The translations under genes and the position numbers were made by a program. A DNA stretch of 64,000 bases from Trichostrongylus colubriformis (taxonomy: Eukaryota > Nematoda > Chromadorea > Rhabditida > Trichostrongylidae), in NCBI GenBank assembly GCA_963978905.1, contig OZ022256.1, forward strand, positions 51,384,001-51,448,000, in the 5' to 3' direction. The notes under the pieces were generated by a model. The model was not told the origin of the DNA. It saw nothing but the letters and a program-made list of their open reading frames with translations, and did no database searches. This document shows, in pieces, positions 1 through 10,000 of this stretch. Each line of letters starts with the position of its first letter. The stretch's first letter is position 1.

Positions 1-133
1 AAAAGCAGAGCGTAGTATGTCGTGGATTATCTCATTTCAATGATCAATGCATATTTGAACATATCGCAATTATTTTATATTCCACGATGAGGATATAAAC
101 AAAACCTCATTATTCTTATTGTGATAATTTCAG

Positions 134-184
134 ATAGAGATTTTCATCGGTGCAAAAAAAGTACCGCTAACTGAACGGAATTAG
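134..184 (+). CDS. terminal exon of S1-like protease gene 0
   Basis: After the acceptor TTTCAG at 128-133 a 17-codon frame reads IEIFIGAKKVPLTERN and ends in TAG. It is almost identical to exon 10 of gene 2 (29711-29761), which ends in RK instead of RN. AATAAA follows at 259-264. The rest of the gene lies left of the window. The exon codes only for the variable C-terminal tail behind the protease domain, so nothing can be said about the catalytic residues of gene 0. Confidence 0.75.
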   Translation: MEIFIGAKKVPLTERN

Positions 185-258
185 TGGGATGTAACATCAG
201 TATCATTTGCACTAATCACATTTCTATCTTGGACATGTTATCTAACAGTGATTGTGGC

Positions 259-264
259 AATAAA
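259..264 (+). terminator. poly(A) signal of gene 0
   Basis: AATAAA lies 75 nt after the gene 0 stop. The paralogous signal in gene 2 (29829-29834) has the same spacing. Confidence 0.6.
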
Positions 265-1291
265 TCCTGCATCACATCATATCTGGACACTTTTCGGATT
301 TTTTGAAGTTTACTGAAATTTCATCGTTGAGCTCTCCTTGTGGTACCGTATCTTGGCGAATGTCATGGCTTACGGTATAAATAACCATGCTGTCGTTGCT
401 ATTAAAAACAGCCAGCTCATTATTTCGACTGAAGCAGTGACATGAGTCACCACAGAACGGTTCGTCACTAACAAAGAATTTTATCTCGAAGGGGTCACTA
501 GAGACAATTAGTTAGTACAGAAATGCGGTAGAATGTTTTTACTATGAATGAACATTAACTAACAAGGAAAGGCTCCCGGGTCACCGCGGCCATTCAAGAT
601 GAGTTGTATACGTTTCTATGTAGTTTCAAACGGGGATCTCAAATCTGCCCTCCAAATCTGCTAAACAATTCTGGGAGCGGAGTTATGGAGGTTTTCTTTT
701 GATCAAATAACGCTATTACGCGGTAAGTTCGGGAGACCATAGCGCGGGAGCCAGTGGTTCTCGTGCAAAACCAGTGTGTTATCCGTGTTCAGGAAATGAG
801 ATTTCCCCAAGGCACAAGTTTTTAGCCAATTTGAGAATTTGACCGAATTTCAGAGAAGTTCATGAGCTACAGGCTGGTAACCCATTCAACAAGGGGAAGC
901 CGTTGATCCTTCCCGAGAAAATGGCCTTATTTGACGCCTGACACGTATATTTTTGTCATGAGCATCTGTGATAGATATGTTTAGGTCATCTTTGTTCAGG
1001 TTGCACGATTTTTGTAGAAAAAAATTCAAAAACTACTACTTATCCCCTCGGCACCCCCAATTTTTCGAAGTTGGACCAAAAACTTGATTCGGCTGAAAAT
1101 CTGCACGGAGGGGTAATTCAAGCCCCTGAGCGCGAATATCATAGTCGTTTCACGCAACAACGCCCAACGCCTGATTCCCCACAACCGCAGAACAATCGGG
1201 TAAAAAAGATGGGCAGAATGTTCAATTACCCAGAGAAGAACGAATCTTTCCATATTACTCATCAGTGGGGGGGGGGGGCAGGGGTGGCACG

Positions 1292-2294
1292 GGGTGTGTA
1301 CCCTAATGTCAGGATGCCGCATCGCGACGTTCTCCGCGTGACATTGGCGCGCGAGTAGTCTGCCCTCGGTAGGAATCGCGTGTAATTGCACAAATAGGGC
1401 GGCGACCGTATCGATGCATATTCTTATTCACTTTGCCGCTATATTGGACTTGTTTTTGTATTGTTTTCATTTGAATATGTAAAATTTAGCTCACTTGGTG
1501 TTTCAGTGTTCACACAAGAAGTAGTAGGTAGTCCTACAACTTCGCTCGGCTTTTCACATGACGTTCCCTACCCGGAGTACAATACTGAGACCATCTGCTT
1601 ATTTTTATTTTACCGCATAGAAGGATTGTGCTAGTCTACTGTACTTGGGTCAAATAGAGTCGGGGGGGAGGGGGGAGACGCTACTTTGCGTCGACGTCGA
1701 AGCTCCTTTCCCTCTCTTAGACTAAAATTGATATCCCCTCCTCCCACATGAAAAAGAATCAGTAAAAGCATAGGTTTCAACTGTTCTAGCCTAAGCCTGG
1801 GGGGAAAGAAGCTTTAACGTGGGTGAAAATTTCGCGTCCCCCCTCCCCGACTTTACATGACCCGCAAGAAGCGCACTGATACAACTTGTTACAATTCAAA
1901 CAATACAATAATGACAAAATAATACAATAACACAATTAATTTAACTATAGTGCGACATAGGTAGCAATAGGAAATTTCCGGATAGCAAAAATGATGGAAA
2001 TAATAGGCAACACAGCATGGAAATTGGAATGACTGCATGCAAAACACTATCATCAACTAAAAATAAATTGAAACCATGCAAGATGAACTAATTCATGCGA
2101 ATCACGACTATCAAAATAAAACAAATTCAAAAGCAAACTCAATATCACCGTCAACATGAATAAAAGTAGGCGTCGATACGGTCGCCGCCCTTCTGGTGCA
2201 ATTACACGCGATTTCCACCGAGACAATGAGCTCGTGCGAAAACGTCGCGCGCTGCTTTGTGCCGTGCGGCGTCCTGACATTAGGGTACACACCC
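1292..2294. mobile_element. Mutator-like MITE nested in E1 copy A
   Basis: The ends GGGTGTGTACCCTAATGTCA and their inverse at 2294 face each other. The inverted similarity runs inward about 150 bp, including GGAATCGCGTGTAATTGCAC (about 1370) against its complement near 2215. Direct 9-bp flanks GGTGGCACG (1283-1291) and GGTGGCAGG (2295-2303) differ at one base and look like a target-site duplication. Long TIRs with a 9-bp duplication are the signature of the Mutator/MULE group. No coding capacity was seen, so it is non-autonomous. Confidence 0.7.
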
Positions 2295-2469
2295 GGTGGC
2301 AGGGGTAGTAATGAAGCGTAAAACCATTCTGCAAACGTTTAAAAAAACACTCAAAGCAAAAGCAAAACGTATGAATAAACTCAAACAGAAAAAATGTGCT
2401 CCAAAGATCCGAACTCTCTTGCCCGAAATTGTAGCAAGACACCTTACCAGCTGCTCCATCCGAGCTCTG

Positions 2470-3271
2470 AGAGTGTAGGTCACGAGGTCGAATTTCCGCT
2501 TCGCGGCGCCTCCAGTACGACTCGCCGTATAGATTGCCCATGGCCGCCCGGCCGAGGGAGACGGGCCTTCGGCTCGTCCGGGCTGGCACGCGACAATTTG
2601 CGCGGCAAACTACGCGACGCCACGTCCGACCTCGTCTTCTTTGACTGGAGCGCGAATTCGCAATCGTGCTGATTTAGATCAAGATACTTAGGGATTTTGG
2701 TAAGAAAAGGGCTTTCTCTTCCTCCCAATCCAGTTTATTTCTTTTCCGTCGCTAAAGTGACAAACAGATTTTATGAACTCAAGTGAACTTGTATGTAATG
2801 AAATAAAACAATTAGGGAAGAAGCGGATTTCATCTCATCGCCACCAAACTTTTCAGATAACGATGCTCTCAATAGAATAGTAAGTGATCTGGGTGGTAAT
2901 ATGAGGGTAGTAAGTAAACAGAAGTATTACACAAGAAAAGTCCATCTTATAACCGCTAATGGAAGGAAGGAAAAGCCTGTGTCCAGTAAAATTTCTAACT
3001 ACCTCAGCCTTTATCGGTTCCTTTACGTGTTCTTACGTGTTCGCGCCCCAAGCAACGACGCCGCGCACTTCGCCGCACAAGTTGCCGCGTGTCAGCTCGG
3101 ACGAGCCAAACGCCACACACCCCCGGCCGAGCGTGACTGCGTCACGTCTGCGCTTCCACTCATGCCACACTGCCTCGCTTGTAGGCTGCCACTCCCTGCC
3201 ACTGGCACTCGCACCCGCCGTGCCGCTCACCGCGCGCGGCCGCGCGGAAATTCGACCTCGTGAACCCCACC
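2470..3271. mobile_element. second 9-bp-TSD element nested in E1 copy A
   Basis: Inverted ends contain GGTCACGAGGTCGAATTTCC (from 2478) and the complement at about 3244-3263. GC-rich inner arms (for example GCTCGTCCGG near 2573 and CTCGGACGAGCC near 3095) also pair. The flanks are CGAGCTCTG (2461-2469) and CGAGCTCCG (3272-3280). E1 copy B at about 49160 is uninterrupted at the equivalent place, which supports a clean insertion. Mutator-like by TSD length; no transposase seen. Confidence 0.65.
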
Positions 3272-4194
3272 CGAGCTCCGACAGCGCATTTTCTCGAGTC
3301 ATAAATGACCGCGTCTGCACTTGCGCCGTATCTTTCAGGCGTGCATAACATCCTTCCCAGAATCGTTTAGCAGTTTTGGAAGGCAGATTTGAGATCCCCG
3401 ATTGAAACTATATAGGCACATATACAGCTCATCTTGAATGGCCACGGTGACCCGGGAGCCTTCAATTGTAAGTCCAAGGAAACCGTGGTGTTGCAATTCG
3501 CATTAAAAAGTGCCAGGTTCCTGGCAGAGTCCTGAGCTTGCCAACAGACTTGCCATTTCCGGAGCCTCCCCCCATCTCCCTTACGTGGAAACTTGGCACT
3601 TGTTGCTGCATCAGACCACACGTTATGTTATATACGCGCGGCTCCTTTGCATTTCGATAATAGGAAGCGCCGAACAGCACATTTGCCAACGAATCTAATT
3701 GGGTAGGGTGGATGTGTGAGAAAGTCGCGTATGGAGTGCGACGTTTTATACGTTGGCTTACGAGTGGGTTGCTCTGTGTTATAACGCACTGCAAGTGAAT
3801 ACCGTACCCTACGTCAGATTTTATTGTCATGCTGTGCTTTACACTTCTCTCGTTGTGAGAGCTTTCAAAAGTTGGTATTTACGTATAGTTAGCTCGAATT
3901 TTGTGAGGTCCTTTACGCGTCAGCATAATGGCGAGTCACTTCCGCAGTCTTTTTTGGGGATGCAGGCATTCAGCTCCGCACAACTTTGACAGGTCTATTC
4001 TAGACAACGCTGTTCCCTTGAAAATCTTTGTGTCTGCTCATCTCGCTCCTGTTCCGCCTTCTCACCTTGGAATGATGCTTACAGCTTCTGTTCCCCCTAC
4101 ATTCAACTGTCGATATCCTCTAACATCCTCTAATCAAAATCTCTCAACAGCAGACAAACTCACTGAGAAAGAGACACACAGAATGGATGTATAA

Positions 4195-4577
4195 AGGAGT
4201 CGTGCAGGATAAAATGAGTTTCTCTGTTACCCATATATTATTGTATTTGCTCAGTTAGGGCCGCATGTAAAGTTTCACGCGAAAAAGTGAGATCTCGGCT
4301 AAGATACAGCTCCCCAAAGTCTCGGCCGGGTGGGCAGGGCCTCCGAGCAAGTGCCCACCCCGTCGTCCTCTGCCTTAGGAGACGCACTTTGGGAACAGGA
4401 ATGTAAACAGCCCCACTCTCCGTCTCCAACCGCGACGGAGAACGGAACGGCGAGTAGCTTTATCTTTGCCGGATTTCCACTTTTTCGCGTGAAACTTTGG
4501 CTGCGGCTCTTACTAAGCAAATACATCACAAATATATGGGTAACAGAGAGACTCATTCGTTTGTACAGGATCCCATA
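4195..4577. mobile_element. MITE M3, copy 1
   Basis: Long imperfect inverted repeats begin with AAAATGAGTTTCTCTGTTAC on the left and end with GTAACAGAGAGACTCATTCG on the right. The arms also include GTTTCACGCGAAAAAGTG (4271) and CACTTTTTCGCGTGAAAC (4478). The centre is GC-rich (CCCACCCCGTCGTCC). Related copies lie at 7268-8311, 21690-22115 and 30240-30622, always in the region before a protease gene or in its first intron. Confidence 0.7.
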
Positions 4578-5289
4578 AAAGGTGAGGTCGTAGGTCACAC
4601 ATTGTCAGGATCGTGCATTCACGTGACTCCCACCTGGCCAACGCTAGTCTACCAGTTACGGTCAGTGTGCTGCTGAAAAATAGTACTCTCAGGTAAAAGC
4701 GCGCACGTGCGATCGCACGACAGGCGAATCGTAGTAGCGCAAAGTGTGAACACAGTCCAGAAGTGCGCCAGATACCTTTAGAACGTTCCGCAGACACTGA
4801 GAACTGCCTCTATTTGGTGCCCAGCCCACATCTTGAATACGACGTCTGCTTTTGGTACATTGGGTGCTTATAACAAACGTGCGTTACTATCCTGCGTTTT
4901 AGGCGACCAGGCTTTAGACGATTAAGTGAATAGGCGATCAGGCGATTAGGCAGAAAGTATAAATACGTGTCGATTAGGTGGATGATACGCCAGAATCACA
5001 CGAGTTGCCCGATAGCCTGAATCGCAAACTATAAACAGTACCTAATTGTGCGTAGCACTTCGGCTCCCATTGGTGGTACTGAAGGCTTCCGCCTATTCTC
5101 ACCTTGGTGCTATAAGAGAGAGGAGGTTCGATGTTCGGAATTGTTCAGCAACATGTCATCACCGTAGTCGTGAATGATCCCCTTGCACACACTTAGACGA
5201 ACCGCATGAATTTCAACAACAGCGTCGGCAATAGCAGGCGATATTGAAACGCTGTTGTATGTCTGTTTCATAATCAAATTCCTCGAAAT

Positions 5290-5490
5290 GGCACCTGTCA
5301 TTTGATGACATCTAGCGAAACATCGGACATGGAAGATTAGCAATATTCCATTGAATCATCAAACACTTCGTTCCCAATTGCTTTATAATTTCTGAATACC
5401 CGGCATTTGATGACATCTAGCGAAACATCGGGCATGGCAAATTCGCAGACTTTCATAAAACCATCAAACATTTTGCTCCCAGTTGCTTAA
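5290..5490 (+). repeat. two-unit ~105-bp tandem repeat upstream of gene 1
   Basis: CATTTGATGACATCTAGCGA begins at 5299 and again at 5404; each is followed by AACATCGG..ATGG, CATCAAACA and CCCAATTGCTT or CCCAGTTGCTT. The same double unit precedes gene 2 (23033 and 23139) and gene 4 (55343 and 55448), with a single unit before gene 3 (about 35212). Conservation of both sequence and location relative to exon 1 makes it part of the duplicated leader. Confidence 0.7.
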
Positions 5491-5944
5491 TGATGGCGTT
5501 TTGGCTTTTCATTATATAAACATGGTTTGAATATTTCAGCATCGATATTCAGAGCCCATAAATAGTGCTGCTCCGAACACGTCTGCTGGCTGGTGTGCAT
5601 GCCCAGAAATGAAATCTATCTTGTTCATCACAGTAAATGTCTTTGAATTCCGCAAGTAATAGCACTCCTGATTTTGACATGTGATTATCACTTCGAATTT
5701 TCCATAATTCACGAATCTCCTTCTGTACATTCTGGTAGATTAATTTGAAGGATTTATCTGCTTCGAAGGCATTGTGTACTATGCGAAGAAATGTGGAACA
5801 CGCCACTACAGAAGGATATGAAGGTTCCATTAGTCGGCTACCGCGAATTGCGATTTGTTTGACCGGAAACCGATTTCCTTCCTAAAGCTCACTGATAACG
5901 GCTCAGACTAGTCTTGCCAGTCTGCGCTAGATACGCACACGCGA

Positions 5945-5990
5945 GCGTGTCACGTGATGTGTAAGACCGCCGCGCACCACAGGTTCGCGT
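5945..5990 (+). promoter_or_regulatory. E-box-like conserved site upstream of gene 1
   Basis: CACGTGATGTGTAAGACCGC contains a perfect CACGTG (5951-5956). The equivalent stretch is found at 23712 (gene 2, also CACGTG), about 35807 (gene 3, CTCGTGATGTG) and about 56018 (gene 4, CTCATGATGTG). In genes 2-4 it lies 242-253 bp before the ATG. Here it lies 1080 bp before, because other DNA intervenes. A transcription-factor role is inference from position and conservation. Confidence 0.35.
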
Positions 5991-7030
5991 ACCTCTTAAG
6001 ATACGTTGACGTTTGGGTGCCTATGAAACACGTTCGCTAAAGTTGCCGGTACTGAGGATGGGGTTTCAATATCTTGATTTCGGCCGTTTCCATTTCATAC
6101 TTTATGTACCGCGCTCTCAACCACCAGCCATATCATGTAGAGCACTCCCTCGTAAATATCTCTCAACTGCTGGCTAGCGGACGAATTGCATGAAAAAAGA
6201 CACTCAATAAGGATGTGTCAAGGAGTCATATTAGCTCTCCTGTTGATCTGAAGGTAGTGACATTGGAACTGATTTGACCAGAATGACCAATTTGTGAGGT
6301 ATCATTTATGACTAATTCCCTGGTGTGCATCTAATGTCATAATACCTGTACCATGGCGATTCGAGAAAACATTGGGAAAGAAGTATATGCACTCTCAAAA
6401 TGTGCCTCGAATTCCCTTTCTTTCTTCGCTAATGATGACTGACGCGTATGTCAGTTAGTTTGCACACTTCTCATCCCGAGAGAAAGTTGTCCTGTCCGTG
6501 CGCAGCACGTCTGCTCAAATGCCGGAAATACAGGTTCACAAGCCTTTTACTTCGATGTCACATAAAATCCTCACCAGTACAAGGAATTTGCCTTCCTCTC
6601 AACAATTTCGTCAGTTGCTTGCGAGAGTTCACCTGCTTCACGTTTCCTGTATACTACATATTATTGCTGTGTGAAGGAAGGGGATACGTTTGTCGTGTGA
6701 CGACTCCGGCTCACTCCGAGGAGCCTGGTCTGCACCCCGTCAGTAAGCGGGGGCGTCGCGTGCTCTGTACTATAGCCGCGCATCGCATATTATCTCGACC
6801 TCGGAAAAAATGTTCACTGAAGATACTTATAACGAGAATGGGGATCTTTCTTCTTGGAACCTAGTAGCTTCATTTCGTACTATCTACATACATCTCTACA
6901 CTCGTTTCCAATAAGCAGCCTATATTTTCGTGTGCAGTGTCTCTAAATCAGCCGCAAGTGTCAAGGAGAGATATTATACCATAGATAATTTTCACATAAT
7001 TTATATAAAATTCATCACGAATGCTTTCAG

Positions 7031-10000
7031 ATGCAACTAATCTTACTTCTGTGCTTATTTCTTCTTTCCCCAAATGTATTCACTAGAAGACTCACTAACG
7101 AAGAAAATCGGAGGCTGAAGAAGACTTGCGGCGCAGATCGCCTGAAAATGGGTATGAAATGAATGAAGGATTAATTTTTTTTGAAAAGCACCGCGAGCGA
7201 TAGGAATTTCGCCAAGCAAATACGGTTCGATCCTATATCACGACAAATAGTCGGGTAATACACTGGTAAAGGAATCGCGAACGGAGAATGAGTTTCTCTG
7301 TTACCCCTGTATTTCTATTGTATTCACTTAATAAGGACCGCATGCAAAGTTGAAGTGAGTGAGAATCCGGCTAAGACACAGATCCTCAAAGTGGTGGCCG
7401 AATGGGCGGGGCCTCAGAGCGAATGCCCGCCCCGTCATAGGTGGCGGTCGTAGACGAAGAGTGTGACTGTTTACGTAATGGCATTCAGTTTGAAGCGCCG
7501 ACCCCTCGACTACACCTTTGAAGAAATGCATCTCAGTCGTATCCTCACTTTTTCGCGTGAAAAATTGCATGCGGTCTTTACTAGTGTTGCAAACGGCGCC
7601 CCATGGATGGCTCACATTGATCGTGGACCACGCCTAGCCTGACCCTTTTGGGTCCCAACGGGCAAGACTAAATTACCAGCGGACATCAACGATGTTGAAC
7701 AGGCTGACGCCTGGGTACCTTCTCGATGGCAACAGACTGCACAACTATAGCAAAACCCTGCAGTGCTAACATACATACTGCAAGAAAGATAGAGGAGCTA
7801 CCTCTAAAGTTACACGAGAAAAGCACACGAAGGAACTAATAAGTTTATGTGAAATACCAATAACCAAACACAACGGAAGAACTGGACTATAATGAAACTC
7901 ACGCCAGGCTCTCGCTACGAGCCCCGTCCGACGACACTATGCAGTTATTCAGGTTATTTCCAGGAGTTGGGGACATATCCTTTGCTGATCCTAAGGGCCC
8001 AAGCCCCGTGGTGCCGCCGCCGGCCTCAGTAGTGAGACCCGTGTGGATCGATGAGGAAGATGGACGTGCCACACCGTGTGAAGAACCCAGAGAAGACTGC
8101 CCGGAGAGGTCCATGATGGTGCCGCGCCGCGCAGCCATCGTTCGATACCAAACGATCACGGAATACTAACATGGCAAGGCGGCGGTCAAACTCACGGGAA
8201 CCTGCGCACTTAGCAAACTAAGGAGCGATCCTCGTCTTTTGCGATAATTAGGCAACTATGACATAAATATATGGGTGACAAAGAAACTTATTTTTCCGTG
8301 CACGATCCCTTCAGAAGTACCTGGTCGGCTTCTAATTCATGTGTAGAAAGATCATGACTTTACATCATACCGTAACGACGCTCAACGTCCCTCTGGGCCT
8401 GAGAAACGACCGAATGAAGTAAACGTGAGAAAATAAATAGGTTCAGTTCAGAACATTGCGAAAAAACGCAAGGTGGTACAAAAAATCCATTTCTTCTAAC
8501 AGCTGCCGATCCCTATCGCTTTAGTCGCAGCCTAAAAATTGTTTTCGGGATATAAAACAATTGCATTTATGTCGCGAGTATGACATAAATTATATTGTGT
8601 TCAGCTTTGACATTATTTTACTAAGGGCGACACACACTCAAGTCAATGCATGGCGAAAAAGTGGAAATCAATATGTTCCCATGGGTAGCAGCACTTTTTG
8701 CCGAAGGTGAGTGACCTGCGATGATCACTACCAATGATGAATTACTTTGGTTCTGGAATAAATTATCCAAGCAAGAAATTATTACCGGTTGCCATGACGA
8801 TGTCAATGTGCAAAATGGTACTGAAATGATTATGGAGTGGTGACCAATGCCACGTTCATACTTGGCGATAGGTGGTGTGGTCTGGGGCTGTGCAGAGATG
8901 TGTGACCTCCTTTCAAACCATTCTGTAAAATAAGTTGTTCCTGTTCAGGTGCTTGTAGCGCTGTACAAATCTCAAGTCGACACATTCTCACGGCCGCCCA
9001 TTGTTTCAGAGTGCGAAAGTTCGATGAAAACGCAACACAGCGTCTATGTGACGAATTCATGCAAAAAACGTGTAAGCGTGTTTTTTAGAAATGTTGTCGA
9101 ATAAAGAACCACTTTCCTTTACGGGATGTGGGTAATGGGTAAAAACTAATTTAGGGAGACGGCAGTGATTAATTTAAGGAGACGGCAGTGATCAAGAAGT
9201 ATAACGGTCCTCAAAGAGCACCCAAAATGAGTACTCCTCAGTTCATTCGATCCAAAAGTGAAAGATGAGAAAGAGGAGCACAATGTTACCCTCAAAATGT
9301 TGGAATGTACTTGAGCTGATTTCACGACTACAATCAGTGCGTCACTTAACCATTGCCACGCTTTCCTTCCTTTGCCCATGATACGCGTCCTACTTATGTC
9401 CTGATGTTGTGATACCATTTTGGCCCCTTGCACAAATGTGCAAATGTGCAACGCATTCTTCAGAGTTCGCGATTTCGGTGAATAGGCGAATGGGCTAGAA
9501 GGATTCCACACTTATCGAATGACTGTATGAATGGATTAGTAAATGTTTGCAGACCACGTAGTTTTTTTTGCCAAATCCAGTATTCGTCAGCTGATTGCCA
9601 TGCGGGGCTTCGCGTGGCAGTCAACTATCAGAGTGAACCTCAGCTCAAGCTTGGGAAATATACCGCCTTTTGCTTATATTTGTATACGAGTATGCGAAAA
9701 ATGAATAGGAAGTGAAGGCAGTTTGGTAGCAGAAGAAATAAGATTACTTCCTTGTTACAGTTTCCTACTATGCCAACAAAGTGGTTAGATAGAACTGTTT
9801 ATTAACGGCCTGACGTTTCGATCAGATCGCCTTCCTTAAAAGCCTAAAAGTGGCTCGAGATTTAGATTTTGCCCATTACACCATCAAACGCCTAATCGCT
9901 CTAGCGGTTCTGGCTGAACATTGAGGAACGAAGAAACCCTTTAAGAGAGAACGGAACCCACCCAGTCCACCACCGCGAGAGCGGAAGGCCGCCATTCCGT

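Larger units (their letters stand above)
1..540 (+). repeat. 3' end of an upstream protease unit, duplicated at 29579-30000
   Basis: The first half kilobase matches the stretch starting at 29579 almost base for base, including the last intron, the terminal exon, the poly(A) signal and the DNA just beyond. Small differences separate the copies, for example GATCAATGC against GATCGATGC. This shows that the window opens inside a unit paralogous to gene 2. Similarity fades after about position 480, where each copy carries different sequence. Confidence 0.85.
562..3468. mobile_element. non-autonomous TIR element E1, copy A, with two nested insertions
   Basis: The left end (ACAAGGAAAGGCTCCCGGGT, then CACCGCGGCCATTC) is repeated inverted at 3356-3468. 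The same terminal sequence bounds a second copy at 46151-49363. The ~100-bp terminal inverted repeat reads through the equivalent of GATCTCAAATCTGCC on both sides. No transposase frame is recognisable. Two shorter elements (1292-2294 and 2470-3271), both absent from copy B, split the interior. The right terminus is worn (TTCAATTG instead of TTTCCTTGT), so that boundary is approximate. Superfamily unknown. Confidence 0.75.
3469..7030 (+). other. intergenic block upstream of gene 1, duplicated before other units
   Basis: No gene is recognisable. Stretches here recur before gene 2 (about 20560-23960) and in part before the pseudogene (30030-31290), gene 3 (34950-36048) and gene 4 (55080-56270). 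Shared landmarks are GCGGCTCCTTTGCATTTC (3640 and 20668), the CGATTAGGCGAT-type repeats (about 4910-4960) and the CGTAGCACTT..GGTGGTACTGAAGG stretch (5052). About 0.8 kb between 6140 and 6930 is absent from the homologous leaders of genes 2-4, so it was probably inserted. Confidence 0.6.

Noticed and set aside
2053..2589. 178-codon minus-strand frame spanning the MULE-like element boundary
   Set aside because: Crosses the junction between the nested element and its host and runs through inverted GC-rich arms, so it is a by-product of repeat sequence.
6448..6864. 138-codon plus-strand frame before gene 1
   Set aside because: Starts with GTG, is rich in Arg/Cys/Leu without any motif, lies in DNA absent from the paralogous leaders and has no splice context. 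Probably chance.
7207..7217. GGTTCGATCC, tRNA B-box-like
   Set aside because: No A box at the right distance and no cloverleaf pairing.
7899..8169. Overlapping frames on both strands with Gly/Ser/Pro-rich products
   Set aside because: GC-rich DNA leaves both strands open by chance; neither frame has a start context or homolog I know.
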